Of a DNA stretch of 64,000 nucleotides, positions 24,858 through 34,752 are shown in pieces (position 1 is the first letter of the stretch; every line of letters begins with the position of its first letter). The translations under genes were made by a program, and so were the position numbers. Origin of the DNA: Methylobacter sp015476545 (GTDB lineage Bacteria; Pseudomonadota; Gammaproteobacteria; Methylococcales; Methylomonadaceae); contig NZ_CP197401.1 in the NCBI RefSeq assembly GCF_052162025.1, forward strand, positions 3,038,001 through 3,102,000. The letters are read 5' to 3'. The notes below the pieces were generated by a model. It did not search any database and was not told the origin of the DNA. It saw only the letters and a program-made list of their open reading frames with translations.

Positions 24858-27290
24858 ATGCTCTGGTTACTCACCCTGCTCATCCTGCTGGGGGTGCTTG
24901 CCTATTACAAAATGTCGCTGCTGAAGTCGACGATCGCCATCGCCCTGCTGCTGAGCATTTATACCTTGTTAAGCAATTTGCCCTTACTGAATGCCGTGTT
25001 ATGGATAGGCTTTTTGTTTCTGGCCGTGCCGATCAATTACTCGCCGCTGAGACGGCAGATCATCACCGCCAGGATTTTCAAGCGGATGAAGGATGCGTTG
25101 CCGACCATGTCGCAGACCGAACGCGAAGCGCTGGAAGCAGGCAATACCTGGTGGGATGCGGAATTGTTCTCGGGCGATCCGGACTGGAAAGTGTTGCAGA
25201 ACCTGCCGCCCGCGCGACTGAGCGAGGAAGAGCAGGCCTTTCTGGACGGCCCTGTGGAAACGCTTTGCGCCATGCTCGATGACTGGGACATCACGCACAA
25301 CCGCCAGGATCTGCCCCAAGAGGTCTGGGACTACATCAAAAAGCACAAATTCTGCGGCATGATCATTCCGAAGCAATACGGCGGCCTGGATTTTTCCAAC
25401 ACGGCGCATTCGGCCTGCGTCATGAAGCTTGCCAGCCGCAGCACCACGGCGGCCGTCACGGTCATGGTGCCCAATTCGCTAGGTCCGGCCAAATTGCTGC
25501 TGGAGTACGGCACCGAACAGCAAAAGCACCATTATCTGCCGCGTCTGGCCTCAGGCGAGGAAATCCCCGCTTTCGCGCTGACCGGCCCGCATGCCGGCAG
25601 CGATGCCGGCGCCATGCCCGATACCGGCATCGTTTGCTACGACCAATTCGAAGGCAAGAGAATGCTGGGCATCCGTCTCAACTGGGAAAAACGCTATATC
25701 ACGCTGGGCCCGGTCGCCACTGTGCTGGGCATGGCATTCAAGCTTTATGACCCGGATAAGTTGATCGGTGATCAGGAAAGCCGGGGCATCACCGTGGCCT
25801 TGATCCCGACCAACACGCCCGGCGTCTCGATCGGCAGGCGCCACTTCCCGCTCGATTCGGCGTTCCAGAACGGCCCTAATTGGGGCAAGGACGTGTTTAT
25901 TCCCATGGACTGGGTCATCGGCGGCGTCGAACAGGTCGGCAACGGCTGGAAAATGCTCATGCAGTGCTTGTCCACGGGCCGTGCCATTTCCCTGCCGGCA
26001 CTGAGCGTAGGCACGGCGAAATCCGTCTGCCGCAATACCGGCGCTTACGCCCGCATCCGCAAACAGTTCAATCTGCCGCTGGGCGAATTCGAGGGCATAC
26101 AAGAACCGCTCACGCGCATGGCCGGCGAGACCTATATTCTCGATGCCGCGCGCCAGGTCACGACAGCCGCTCTGGACTACGGCAGAAAACCGTCCGTGAT
26201 CTCGGCCATCGTCAAATACGAACTGACCGAACGCATGCGCCGCATCGTCAACGACGGCATGGACATCCAGGGCGGCTCGGGCATCTGCATGGGGCCGCGC
26301 AATTATCTGGCCCGGTTTTATGAGGTCATTCCGATCAGCATTACCGTCGAGGGCGCCAATATCCTGACCCGCACGATGATGATCTTCGGCCAGGGCGCCA
26401 TCCGCTGCCATCCGTTTATCCAGAAAGAAATGGCCGCCTTGCAGCAGGCGCCGTCCGGACAGGCTTTGCAACAATTCGACGAGGTTCTGCTCCGGCATAT
26501 CGGCTTTTTCATGCATAACATGGCTGCCAGCTTCTGGCTGGGGCTTACCAATGCCTGTTTTCTGCGTGTGCCCGGCGATCGTATGACTCGACGCTACTAC
26601 CGGCGGATCGCCCGCCTCAGCGCCAATTTCGCGCTGGTTGCCGACTTCGCTTTGTTTACCCTGGGCGGCTCACTGAAGCGCCGGGAGAGAATCTCGGGCC
26701 GATTTGCCGATGTCCTGAGCAATCTGTATTTGTGCTCCTGCGTGCTCAAGCATTACCACGACCAAGGTTGTCCCGCTGACGACGCGCCCCTGCTGAATTG
26801 GGCCTGCCAGCATACCCTGCACCGGGCTCAGCAATCCCTGCTGGCCGTGCTGTGGAAGCTGCCGATGCGTCCAGTGGCCATACTGTTGCGCTTGATTACC
26901 TTCCCGATCGGCAAGCATTATGGGCCGCCCAATGACAAACTGGCGCATAAAACGGCCTCGCTGCTGCTTGCCGATACAGCGATGCGCGACCGCTTGACCG
27001 ACGGCATTTACATCAACGACAACCCCGACGATGCAACCGGCCGCATCGAGGTCGCCTTTAAAGCCGTACTGGCGGCCGCGCCTGTGGAAACCAAAATCCG
27101 CGTCGCTCAACTACACAAGCAATTGTCCAAAGGCGATCAGTCCAAAGTGATTGCTGAAGCGCTGACGAAGAGCATCATCACGCCGCAGGAAGCGGACTTG
27201 ATCGCTGCCGCCGAACAGGCCAGAATAGCCGCCATCAGCGTGGATGACTTCAGCCCTGAAGAGCTGACCGGCAGATTTACGCAGAGCTGA
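24858..27290 (+). CDS. fadE: Membrane-associated acyl-CoA dehydrogenase FadE
   Basis: 810 residues from ATG 24858 (MLWLLTLLILLGVLAYY), which has GAGGAG seven bases upstream. The longer frame has no such site. Two or three hydrophobic N-terminal segments (1-75) anchor it. The acyl-CoA dehydrogenase core runs about 120-500: FALTGPHAGSDAGAMPDTG, RAISLPALSVGTAK, DIQGGSGICMGPRNYLARFY and EGANILTRTMMIFGQGA. A C-terminal helical extension of 300 residues is usual for FadE. It catalyses the first, FAD-dependent step of beta-oxidation. Last gene of the lipid run. Confidence 0.9.
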   Translation: MLWLLTLLILLGVLAYYKMSLLKSTIAIALLLSIYTLLSNLPLLNAVLWIGFLFLAVPINYSPLRRQIITARIFKRMKDALPTMSQTEREALEAGNTWWDAELFSGDPDWKVLQNLPPARLSEEEQAFLDGPVETLCAMLDDWDITHNRQDLPQEVWDYIKKHKFCGMIIPKQYGGLDFSNTAHSACVMKLASRSTTAAVTVMVPNSLGPAKLLLEYGTEQQKHHYLPRLASGEEIPAFALTGPHAGSDAGAMPDTGIVCYDQFEGKRMLGIRLNWEKRYITLGPVATVLGMAFKLYDPDKLIGDQESRGITVALIPTNTPGVSIGRRHFPLDSAFQNGPNWGKDVFIPMDWVIGGVEQVGNGWKMLMQCLSTGRAISLPALSVGTAKSVCRNTGAYARIRKQFNLPLGEFEGIQEPLTRMAGETYILDAARQVTTAALDYGRKPSVISAIVKYELTERMRRIVNDGMDIQGGSGICMGPRNYLARFYEVIPISITVEGANILTRTMMIFGQGAIRCHPFIQKEMAALQQAPSGQALQQFDEVLLRHIGFFMHNMAASFWLGLTNACFLRVPGDRMTRRYYRRIARLSANFALVADFALFTLGGSLKRRERISGRFADVLSNLYLCSCVLKHYHDQGCPADDAPLLNWACQHTLHRAQQSLLAVLWKLPMRPVAILLRLITFPIGKHYGPPNDKLAHKTASLLLADTAMRDRLTDGIYINDNPDDATGRIEVAFKAVLAAAPVETKIRVAQLHKQLSKGDQSKVIAEALTKSIITPQEADLIAAAEQARIAAISVDDFSPEELTGRFTQS

Positions 27291-27440
27291 CGGCACCGGC
27301 CTCAGTTGTTTCCCAAAAAGATGCAATCAATAGAACGCATGCCCGATTATTTAACAATAATGACCAAATGTTGTACCATAATGATTAAACTGTCTTTAAA
27401 TGCTGAGCCTCGTCTCAAGCTCGAGTAATCGGAGAAATAA

Positions 27441-27920
27441 ATGCCTGTCAATGCTGATGATTTTAAGAAAGCGCTACAACAATGGGCCAGCGGCGTCACT
27501 GTCGTTACCACTCAATCTGAAAAATTCGGCGTGCAAGGCATGACTGTCACCGCATTCTCAAGCGTTTCGGTCAATCCGCCTCAAATACTGGTGTGCATCA
27601 ATGATTCGGCCGATACCGGCACCGGTATCGAAGAAAGCCGGTGCTTTGCCGTCAATGTGCTGAATTCGGAACAACAGGGCGTTTCCAATCAATTCGCAGG
27701 CGGCAGCAGTCAGAAAGAGCGTTTTGAAAATACAGCTTGGGAGCCTGGCATAACAGGTTCACCCATCCTGACTGACAGCATCGTGTCATTGGATTGCAGG
27801 GTTGTTGAAAAAGTCCGCGCCGGCACGCACTGGATCATTATCGGCGAAGTACAGGATACGATTTGCCGTCCGGGCAATCCGCTGCTGTATTATTGCGGCA
27901 ATTACCGGCAGCTTGCGTAA
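27441..27920 (+). CDS. Flavin reductase-like FMN-binding protein
   Basis: 159 residues, the flavin reductase domain (HpaC/RutF type) over its whole length: FKKALQQWASGVTVVTT, GMTVTAFSSVSVNPPQILVC, FAVNVLNSEQQGVSNQFAG and a final GNPLLYYCGNYRQL. The family reduces free FMN or FAD with NAD(P)H or binds flavin for a partner monooxygenase. No monooxygenase lies nearby, so the partner is unknown. GGAGAAATAA ribosome-binding site before ATG. Confidence 0.85.
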   Translation: MPVNADDFKKALQQWASGVTVVTTQSEKFGVQGMTVTAFSSVSVNPPQILVCINDSADTGTGIEESRCFAVNVLNSEQQGVSNQFAGGSSQKERFENTAWEPGITGSPILTDSIVSLDCRVVEKVRAGTHWIIIGEVQDTICRPGNPLLYYCGNYRQLA

Positions 27921-27968
27921 GCTGCTTTCATAGGCCGGGTTGACAACCCCGTCCGCCAATCCATCAAG

Positions 27969-28007
27969 CTATCCGCCGTGAAACACATCCGCTTTCGCGG
28001 CGGATAG
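27969..28007. terminator. Inverted repeat between convergent genes
   Basis: CTATCCGCCG (27969-27978) and CGGCGGATAG (27998-28007) pair perfectly over a 19-nt loop between the convergent flavin reductase and channel genes. There is no T-tract on either side, so termination may be weak or Rho-assisted. Confidence 0.4.
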
Positions 28008-28027
28008 CCATCCCGCCTCAATCTCTT

Positions 28028-31000
28028 TTATTCAGCAGTCACAGCTTTTTGAGCTTTAACAACTTTCTTTTCCTGTTCAACTGAATGCACACGGATATCC
28101 CTTTGTGGAAAAGGAATCTCTATGTTGTGTTCGCGTAAGGCCTGCTCAAGCCGGACATGCAGATCGTGCGTGACAGGCAGCCGGTCTGCCAGTTCGGCAA
28201 CAAAGATGCGAATGGAGAAATCCATCGCGCTCTCCCCGAAACCGACGAACAATACGCTCGGCTCGGGGTCCGCAAGGACCAGCGGCGTGGAACGCACCGT
28301 GTCCAGCATGATTTTATGCGCCAGTTTGACGTCGGAGCCATAGGCGATGCCTACCGGAATCACCACCCGGGTGATCGCATCACTTAAAGTCCAATTCACC
28401 AGCTGACTGGTGATAAAGGTCTTGTTGGGCACGATCAGCTCTTTCTGGTCTCCATCTATGATCGTGGTCGCGCGCATCTGGATGCGGCTGACTTTACCGC
28501 TGACATTGCCAATGGTCACGGTATCGCCGACGCGCACGGGACGCTCGAACAGCAGAATAATGCCGGATACCAGGTTGGCGAAGATTTCCTGCAGACCGAA
28601 ACCCAAACCGACACCGAGTGCCGCCACCAGCCACTGCACCTGAGACCAGCTGCCGCCCAGCTCATTGGCAACGCCGAGAAAACCGATGGAGATCAGCACA
28701 TACTTGGCCAGCTGATTGATCGCGTAGCGGCTGCCCGCGGCTACCGATAAACGCCTGAAGATCAATAACTCAACCACACCGGAAAAGTTGCGCACCGAAA
28801 CGATGACGATAAACGCATACAGTCCGGCCAGCAGCACATTGGTCATCGTTATCGGTTGATAGCTTTCCTGCCCTTCGACGATAACTTTGTGCTGCCAAAG
28901 CACGATGTTATCCAGGAACGAGAACGCCGGCAGGATGTTGCGCCAGATCATCCAGAAGCCGATCACGATGGCGAAACCGATGAAAACGTTCAGAAGTTTC
29001 GTAGTCTGGGCGTTTATTTTAGGGATATCGATCAGCTCTTCATCGGTGGGCAGCACTGGGTCTTCCGCACCCGCTACCGCATGCTTCGCGCCGCTGGCCG
29101 CAATCTTGCGTTTTTGCCGGACGTTCTTCAAGGCCAACTGCCGATTGACCAGCGTCAGCCAGCGCAAAACCATCTGGTGCACGATAACGGACACAAAAAG
29201 CAGCCGCAGCGTCACGATCAATTTCTGCTGCAGCTCTACTGCGCTCTGATAATAGCCGGCGACGGCAAAGCCGATCACGATGACAGGCACCAGGATGATG
29301 GCCGGATACCAGACATAGCGCAGCCGGGGCAGCCATCTGCCAGGCCAGGCTTCAATGTAATCCTTTATTAATCCTTTTGACGGATGAAGTGTCTTGCTCA
29401 TAAACATGCCCAGAACCGTCATGACAGCAATGAGGGCCAGACGGCCGAGGCTATCGCTGTGGCTTGAAGATTGTGACGCCTCGGTCGCATAGATAATGAA
29501 CACAGCCGGCAGGAGCACAAAGCGCATCCAGACAATCTGGTTGCGCAGCAAGCTGACTGTGCTTTTCTGCCACTGGAAATGCTTGCTCGCGATGCCTTTC
29601 GAGGCGAACAGGCGATAAAAAAACTCCAGAAAGAACAAGGGAACTGAAACGCCCAGCAACCCCGCCCCGATCGATTTGCTGAAATCGGCAAGATGGGCAT
29701 GGCTGTTCAGAAACCAGCCCAGGTAATACAGAAACAGCGGCAACGGCAACACCAGAATCAGCGTGTAGCCCAGCGCCCGCACCGTATAACTGAAATTGTC
29801 CGTGTAAATTTTTTCGACTTTTTCGGAAACGGCTGCCAGCTGCTGCTTTGCCCAGTTCCTGGCCAATATGGAAACGGCCAGACCGAATACGGCAATGACA
29901 GCCAGAAACAGATTTTCCAAGGCGATGTGGGCGGTATCCTTGAGCGCAGCCAGCCAATTGAACGGTGACAGCAGCCACTGTACCGAATGATACAGGCCGA
30001 CGATAAAATCCTGATTGATCGGTGGGGAACTGGGTACCCACAGCAGCCGTTCGTCCAGATAGACCGCAAAGTCATCGGCCTGCTTGATCATCTGTCGCCT
30101 GGCGAAATCCAGATCGCCCAGCGTGCGCAGATAGGTCGTATAGGCCACCGATAATTTATTCAGCAATTCTTTCTGTCTGTCCAGCAGCATGCGCAATTCG
30201 GCCTGAATCATCATGCGTTGGTCGGCCGGCAGCGCCGCATCGACCTGCTGCGCCATGATCGCCTGCAGTTCGTCATCAATATCGGCGAGCTTTTTCAGCC
30301 GGTCTTCAATCTTGAATTGCTCAAGACTGACTAAAGCCGTCTCGTCCTGGATTGTCTGCGATTGCAGCGCAAACTGGCCATCGGTCGGCAGATTGCGCCG
30401 CTGCTCGCGTAATATTTTGCCCAGCGCGGGACTCAAGCCGGCCAGGCTGATTTTTTTTTCGGCGCTTTTAAAGTCATTGCCGATGTCGGCGGCTTGTTCA
30501 TCCACTCTGTTTTTTTGTTCGCCGTATCTGTCAATCTTGCTGGTAATGAGTTGCAAATCCCGGCTATATTGGATGTTTTCGCGCGTGAAGGCTTGAATTG
30601 CAGGATGCTTGCCGGCGACCGCCTTTTCAGCCTGACTGAGCGCTTCTTGCACCTCGCGCGCTTCCTGCTGCCGTCTCTCGTTGACCAGATCTTCTATGGC
30701 AGCCACAACCGGCACCAGCGCAGCCTTCTGCATATTCAGCAGCTGTAATTCGGCTTTGAGCTGTTCCACTCTGGCCGGATTGCTGATCGCCTCGATATCC
30801 AGCATTTTCAGCTCAGCCGTGCGCGACTCGATCAGCGTCTTCAACTGCATCTGCCAGGCTTCTGCCTCGAGCTTTGAAACAGAATTGCCGGCGGGTACTT
30901 CCAGCTTCTTCTGCGTCGATTCAAGATCCTGTTTTGCCGCTACGATTTCTTCCCTTATGATCTGCGGGCGGCTGTTTTGCAAAACAAGCTCGTTTTCCAG

Positions 31001-31486
31001 GTTTTTTATTTGCTCATCCAGACTGCTGATTTTCCCTTTTTCAAGAATAAGCCGCTGTTCCAGCTCTTCGATGGGTATGTTGCCGAAATCCTCGATTTTC
31101 TGTTTGGACAGCCTTTGCTGAAACTGATCAATATCTTTTTGCAGTTTTTTCGTTTTATCGGGGGCTTTGCTGACAGCCTCCTTGAACCCGGCCGTCTGGT
31201 TATTGAATCCTTCGGTATTGGCCAGATTATCCTGCGCAGACTGATAGAGCTTGAGCACATTCGTTTTCAAGGCTGCATCCAGGTCTTGCCGCGCATTCAA
31301 TGAATCAATCTTGGCCTGCAGCGCATCCGAGGTAATGCTGGAATTGCTGTTTTTTTGTCCCGTATTTGGCGGAGATGCCTTTTTTTCAGCCCAGGCGGTA
31401 GACGATCCAAGGCAGAGAATCAGCAATAAATACAGTAAATTATGAGCCATTGAGCTGGCAACGGCGCGAGAATCCATACTTTTCAT
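28028..31486 (-). CDS. MscK/MscS-family mechanosensitive channel with large periplasmic domain
   Basis: 1152 residues. Signal peptide (LLYLLLILCLGSSTAWAEK), then about 430 residues of predicted coiled coil (EELEQRLILEKGKISSLDEQ and similar heptads) in the periplasm, then about ten membrane segments (about 490-960). The MscS core follows: pore helix VAALGVGLGFGLQEIFANLVSG and beta domain FERPVRVGDTVTIGNVSGKV, ending in the vestibule. This layout matches MscK/KefA and YjeP/MscM. It gates on membrane tension during hypo-osmotic shock. ATG 31486 has no clear ribosome-binding site; ATG 31450 (MAHNLLYLLL) also precedes the signal peptide. Confidence 0.88.
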   Translation of the reverse strand: MKSMDSRAVASSMAHNLLYLLLILCLGSSTAWAEKKASPPNTGQKNSNSSITSDALQAKIDSLNARQDLDAALKTNVLKLYQSAQDNLANTEGFNNQTAGFKEAVSKAPDKTKKLQKDIDQFQQRLSKQKIEDFGNIPIEELEQRLILEKGKISSLDEQIKNLENELVLQNSRPQIIREEIVAAKQDLESTQKKLEVPAGNSVSKLEAEAWQMQLKTLIESRTAELKMLDIEAISNPARVEQLKAELQLLNMQKAALVPVVAAIEDLVNERRQQEAREVQEALSQAEKAVAGKHPAIQAFTRENIQYSRDLQLITSKIDRYGEQKNRVDEQAADIGNDFKSAEKKISLAGLSPALGKILREQRRNLPTDGQFALQSQTIQDETALVSLEQFKIEDRLKKLADIDDELQAIMAQQVDAALPADQRMMIQAELRMLLDRQKELLNKLSVAYTTYLRTLGDLDFARRQMIKQADDFAVYLDERLLWVPSSPPINQDFIVGLYHSVQWLLSPFNWLAALKDTAHIALENLFLAVIAVFGLAVSILARNWAKQQLAAVSEKVEKIYTDNFSYTVRALGYTLILVLPLPLFLYYLGWFLNSHAHLADFSKSIGAGLLGVSVPLFFLEFFYRLFASKGIASKHFQWQKSTVSLLRNQIVWMRFVLLPAVFIIYATEASQSSSHSDSLGRLALIAVMTVLGMFMSKTLHPSKGLIKDYIEAWPGRWLPRLRYVWYPAIILVPVIVIGFAVAGYYQSAVELQQKLIVTLRLLFVSVIVHQMVLRWLTLVNRQLALKNVRQKRKIAASGAKHAVAGAEDPVLPTDEELIDIPKINAQTTKLLNVFIGFAIVIGFWMIWRNILPAFSFLDNIVLWQHKVIVEGQESYQPITMTNVLLAGLYAFIVIVSVRNFSGVVELLIFRRLSVAAGSRYAINQLAKYVLISIGFLGVANELGGSWSQVQWLVAALGVGLGFGLQEIFANLVSGIILLFERPVRVGDTVTIGNVSGKVSRIQMRATTIIDGDQKELIVPNKTFITSQLVNWTLSDAITRVVIPVGIAYGSDVKLAHKIMLDTVRSTPLVLADPEPSVLFVGFGESAMDFSIRIFVAELADRLPVTHDLHVRLEQALREHNIEIPFPQRDIRVHSVEQEKKVVKAQKAVTAE

Positions 31487-31807
31487 GAAGAATTATTACA
31501 GCTAGGAGAGAATGAATAGGAGGTCATAACATCTTAGAGCGAGCGACATGTTTCATTTTGTAGCGCGTTCTTTAACCATTTTACCAGAAAGCTCGTCATT
31601 ATCAGCCCGACTTCGAGTCACTATTTAAAATAGAGCGATAGTTTGCAAAACATTAGCACAGTAGGTTAGCAAAGTTTTCTTAAATTCTGATTGCCTGATT
31701 AATGACCGCCGCGCGCCATCTCTGTGATAAAATGCTGAGCTTGTCGGCAGTATTAATGCTTCAGTGAGGCATTAAGAGTTAAGTTAAAAAATTAGGCGTT
31801 ACATTGC
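31487..31807. other. Divergent intergenic region between channel gene and ldtD
   Basis: An AT-rich spacer that must hold promoters for both neighbours. TGTGATAAAATG near 31720 resembles an extended -10 on the plus strand. TTAATGC (31753-31759) and GCATTAA (31769-31775) form a small inverted repeat after it. No ORF with a ribosome-binding site seen. Confidence 0.4.
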
Positions 31808-33646
31808 ATGCATCCGGTAATATCAGCAAGCGGTCATAATCATAGGATTAGTTCTGCTTTCCACCTTCCAAAATTCCCGCTAAAAAACGATTTAAAACTG
31901 TGGAGCCTGCGCTATGTAAGCCGGCTGCTGATGCTGTTGTCTCTGGCCTTGCCTGCTCCGTGGCTGCATGCCGAAGCCGTTGCCGACCAGCCGCCGGGCA
32001 TGGAAAAAGAAATCAAGGCCATTATAGCGGCCCAACAACATCCGTATCTGAAACGCTCCGGCTTTCTCAATCGTGCGGAGGATCTTGAGAATCTCTATAA
32101 GATCGCCCGCTATCAGCCTTTATGGCTAGGGCATGAACGCTCGGAAAAACAGATTGCCGACGCCCTGGCATTATTGGAAAAAGCTTCGGAGCACGGCTTG
32201 AGCGCGGCGAATTATGACGCTGAAATGCTGCAGCAAAAATTGCCCGAGGCCTTAAAGTTGGCTCCGGAAGCGTATAATTCAATCGCTCTGTACGATACCG
32301 CGCTGAGCCTGTCCCTGCTGCGTTTTCTGCACGATGTGCATTACGGCCGCGTTAATCCCCAAGGCATCAATTTCAACCTAAAACTGAGGGAAAAAAAGCT
32401 GGCTGATCTGCCGACGCTGATCAAGGACAGCCTGGCGCAGGATACCGTATCCCAACTGCCTGTGCTGGTCGAGCCGAAATTAAAACAGTATCAAAAACTG
32501 AAGCAGGCTTTAGCGGCTTACCGTCGACTGACTGCCGAATCCCGGCCCTATAAGCTGACTCTCACCAAAACCATTCACCCCGGCGATAAACTGCCGCAAA
32601 TCGAAGAGCTGCGCCAATTTTTGGTCGCAATCGGCGACCTGACTGAAGATAAAGCCGAAGATGACGGCAAAGCCCCAAAATCACCGTCTTATACAGGGGA
32701 AATCGTTGAAGGCGTTAAAAAATTCCAGTACCGGCATGGCCTTGGCGCCTATGGCGTTATCGGCAAGGAAACAGCCGCCGCGCTCAACGTGCCGTTAACG
32801 CAACGTGCAGCGCAAATTGAATTGGCGATGGAAAGATTACGCTGGCTGCCTGAACTCTCGGCCGGGCCCTCTATCATCGTCAATATTCCGGCTTTTCAGT
32901 TATGGGCATTCAATGCGCTTGGCGGAGTGGATGCCGATATGCTGAACATGAAAGTGGTCGTCGGCAAGGCCCTGAAGAACCAGACGCCGGTATTAATGGC
33001 GGAATTGCGTTTTATCGATTTTATGCCTTACTGGAACATTCCCTATAGCATCCTGAAGACCGAAGTATTGCCCAAATTAATAAAAAATCCGAATTATCTG
33101 GCCAAAGAACATATAGAGCTGGTCCCCAACTTCGGCAATGAAGTCAAGCCCGTCCCGTTTGCCGACAATTCCATCGCGCAACTGAAACAGGGAACATTAA
33201 AAGCCAGGCAGCGCCCCGGCAACAAGAACGCCCTGGGCAAAGTAAAATTCATTTTTCCCAATCAGAGCGATGTCTATTTGCATGACACGCCGGCCAATGC
33301 CTTATTCAGCAAATCGCGCCGGGATTTCAGCCACGGCTGCGTACGGGTCGAAAATCCTCAACAGCTGGCCGAGTTCGTTCTGAAAGGCCAGGAAGGGTGG
33401 AGCAAGGAAACCATACAGGCGGCCATGCAGACGCCTAAAACGCAACACGTTGTCCTGAAGAAGCCGGTACCTGTGCTGTTCTTTTATACGACGTCTTTCT
33501 TCGATCAACATGACAATCTGATGTTCTATCAGGATATTTATGATCAGGACCCTGTTTTACAGAGCGCGCTTGAAAAACCGGCCGACCTGTCCGATCAGCT
33601 GCTTTTCATCAGCAACGGTCCGGAGCCAGTCCAGTTGGTGAGATAA
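31808..33646 (+). CDS. L,D-transpeptidase, LdtD (YcbB)-type
   Basis: 612 residues. A hydrophobic leader (LLMLLSLALPAPWLHAEA, about 41-58) ends in a signal cleavage site. The open frame starts 40 residues before it, so the true start may be later, although I see no better ribosome-binding site. A peptidoglycan-binding helix region (VEGVKKFQYRHGLGAYGVIGKETAAALN) sits near 300-330. The YkuD catalytic domain follows (about 350-540) with FMPYWNIPYSI and the active-site SHGCVRV, Cys as nucleophile. LdtD makes 3-3 (mDAP-mDAP) crosslinks in periplasmic peptidoglycan. The gene for a MepK-like hydrolase of such crosslinks lies 350 bp downstream. Confidence 0.87.
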   Translation: MHPVISASGHNHRISSAFHLPKFPLKNDLKLWSLRYVSRLLMLLSLALPAPWLHAEAVADQPPGMEKEIKAIIAAQQHPYLKRSGFLNRAEDLENLYKIARYQPLWLGHERSEKQIADALALLEKASEHGLSAANYDAEMLQQKLPEALKLAPEAYNSIALYDTALSLSLLRFLHDVHYGRVNPQGINFNLKLREKKLADLPTLIKDSLAQDTVSQLPVLVEPKLKQYQKLKQALAAYRRLTAESRPYKLTLTKTIHPGDKLPQIEELRQFLVAIGDLTEDKAEDDGKAPKSPSYTGEIVEGVKKFQYRHGLGAYGVIGKETAAALNVPLTQRAAQIELAMERLRWLPELSAGPSIIVNIPAFQLWAFNALGGVDADMLNMKVVVGKALKNQTPVLMAELRFIDFMPYWNIPYSILKTEVLPKLIKNPNYLAKEHIELVPNFGNEVKPVPFADNSIAQLKQGTLKARQRPGNKNALGKVKFIFPNQSDVYLHDTPANALFSKSRRDFSHGCVRVENPQQLAEFVLKGQEGWSKETIQAAMQTPKTQHVVLKKPVPVLFFYTTSFFDQHDNLMFYQDIYDQDPVLQSALEKPADLSDQLLFISNGPEPVQLVR

Positions 33647-33694
33647 GCGCAACCCAATCGACTCATGCCTGAAAGTCTGGATTTGATCCAACAT

Positions 33695-33959
33695 AATAAC
33701 TGATGTTACGCATGGGTGGTTTCATCCCGTTTGTCGCGCCCAGCACCGCCGCTAAAAGCTGCGGTAGGCTGGGTTGCTAAACCCAGCATTTCGGCCGCCC
33801 ATGCAGGGTTTCCGCTAAAGCTCCAACCCAGCCTACACAGGCTGTTAAAGGCAAGGAACTCGCCTTCGGGTGCAACAAACTCGATTAAATAAAACCGTCG
33901 CTCTAGCAACACTTTATTAAATCGATCTAACTTCAACCAACTGCGTAACATGAGTTATT
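33695..33959. mobile_element. Complete 265-bp MITE-like element with terminal inverted repeats
   Basis: Left end AATAACTGATGTTACGCA (33695-33712) matches the reverse complement of the right end TGCGTAACATGAGTTATT (33942-33959) except at one position. The interior carries GGTAGGCTGGGTTGCTAAAC and CATTTCGGCCGCCCATGC, shared with copies at 13847 and 54682. It codes for no transposase. An 81-codon frame on its minus strand is part of the repeat and not a gene. It lies between ldtD and mepK. Confidence 0.75.
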
Positions 33960-33994
33960 GAATCATTAAGGCAGACCCGAAAACAGGCCGATAC

Positions 33995-34588
33995 CTATTT
34001 ATACCACGACCTGAAATCGCCCGTATCCAGATGCACAAAATCGGCGCGCGCATAATACCCGACCCCGCCGCGGCGCATGGCAAGCGCTGCGTTTCTGACT
34101 CTTCGCATATCCACTCCGGCCACATGAATATCAACAGCCCGCCCTTGCATATGCAGACTGTGTTTTGCGACGCCACGGATTTGTCTGCGCAATCTGGCAT
34201 TGGTACGAGGGGAACGATAGCCCGAGAAGATTTGGAAAGGCTGACTGATTCCGAGCGCAAGTTTCAGATCATATAACTGATCGAGCAATGCCGGATCAAT
34301 GGGGTGAACGTCGTCGGTATGATAATCGCGAAGCAGATAATTGATTTCCAGCAAGGCGTCTTTCAGATATCCGCCCTGTTCAAAATAGGTCAGCTTCAGC
34401 TTGTCGCCGGTATAGACGTGTAGTAAGGAAAGCGATTTATGTGAAGGAAGGCGCCTGGCTGCCGCGCTTGCGATTCCGGTACCACTCAATGTCAGCAAAG
34501 AACCACATGCCATAGTCTTCAGAAACCTTCGCCTTGATGTTGCAAAACCGCCCTCATCAATATCTAGGCTTTCTATCTGTCTGTTCAT
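33995..34588 (-). CDS. MepK (YcbK)-like DUF882 peptidoglycan endopeptidase, Tat exported
   Basis: 197 residues. Twin-arginine signal SRRRFLKTMACGSLLTLSG (about 18-36). The mature DUF882/M15-like domain has GYRSPRTNARLRRQ, zinc-ligand pattern HSLHMQGRAVDIH (HxxxxxxD) and a final histidine in FVHLDTGDF. E. coli YcbK (MepK) cuts mDAP-mDAP crosslinks made by L,D-transpeptidases, and is also Tat exported. It is convergent with the LdtD-type gene, whose product it would counteract, just as ycbB and ycbK adjoin in E. coli. Confidence 0.87.
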   Translation of the reverse strand: MNRQIESLDIDEGGFATSRRRFLKTMACGSLLTLSGTGIASAAARRLPSHKSLSLLHVYTGDKLKLTYFEQGGYLKDALLEINYLLRDYHTDDVHPIDPALLDQLYDLKLALGISQPFQIFSGYRSPRTNARLRRQIRGVAKHSLHMQGRAVDIHVAGVDMRRVRNAALAMRRGGVGYYARADFVHLDTGDFRSWYK

Positions 34589-34752
34589 GTTTTGTCTTTT
34601 GTACCGCTGTAAGTGTCATTTTTCTTTGCAAGTCTTAAACTAACCTTAAATAAGTGTTCGTACTTAAATTGGAAAGGTTGTTATTCGATTGCCCGTTCTT
34701 AAGCTGTAAAATGCCTCCTGAGTTGATAATCACGCTTAGACCATAAAAATTA

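Noticed and set aside
25551..26516. 321-codon minus-strand frame inside fadE
   Set aside because: Antisense shadow of a clear gene; composition is not protein-like.
33706..33951. 81-codon minus-strand ORF next to ldtD
   Set aside because: It lies wholly inside the MITE and recurs in part in another copy, so it is repeat sequence.
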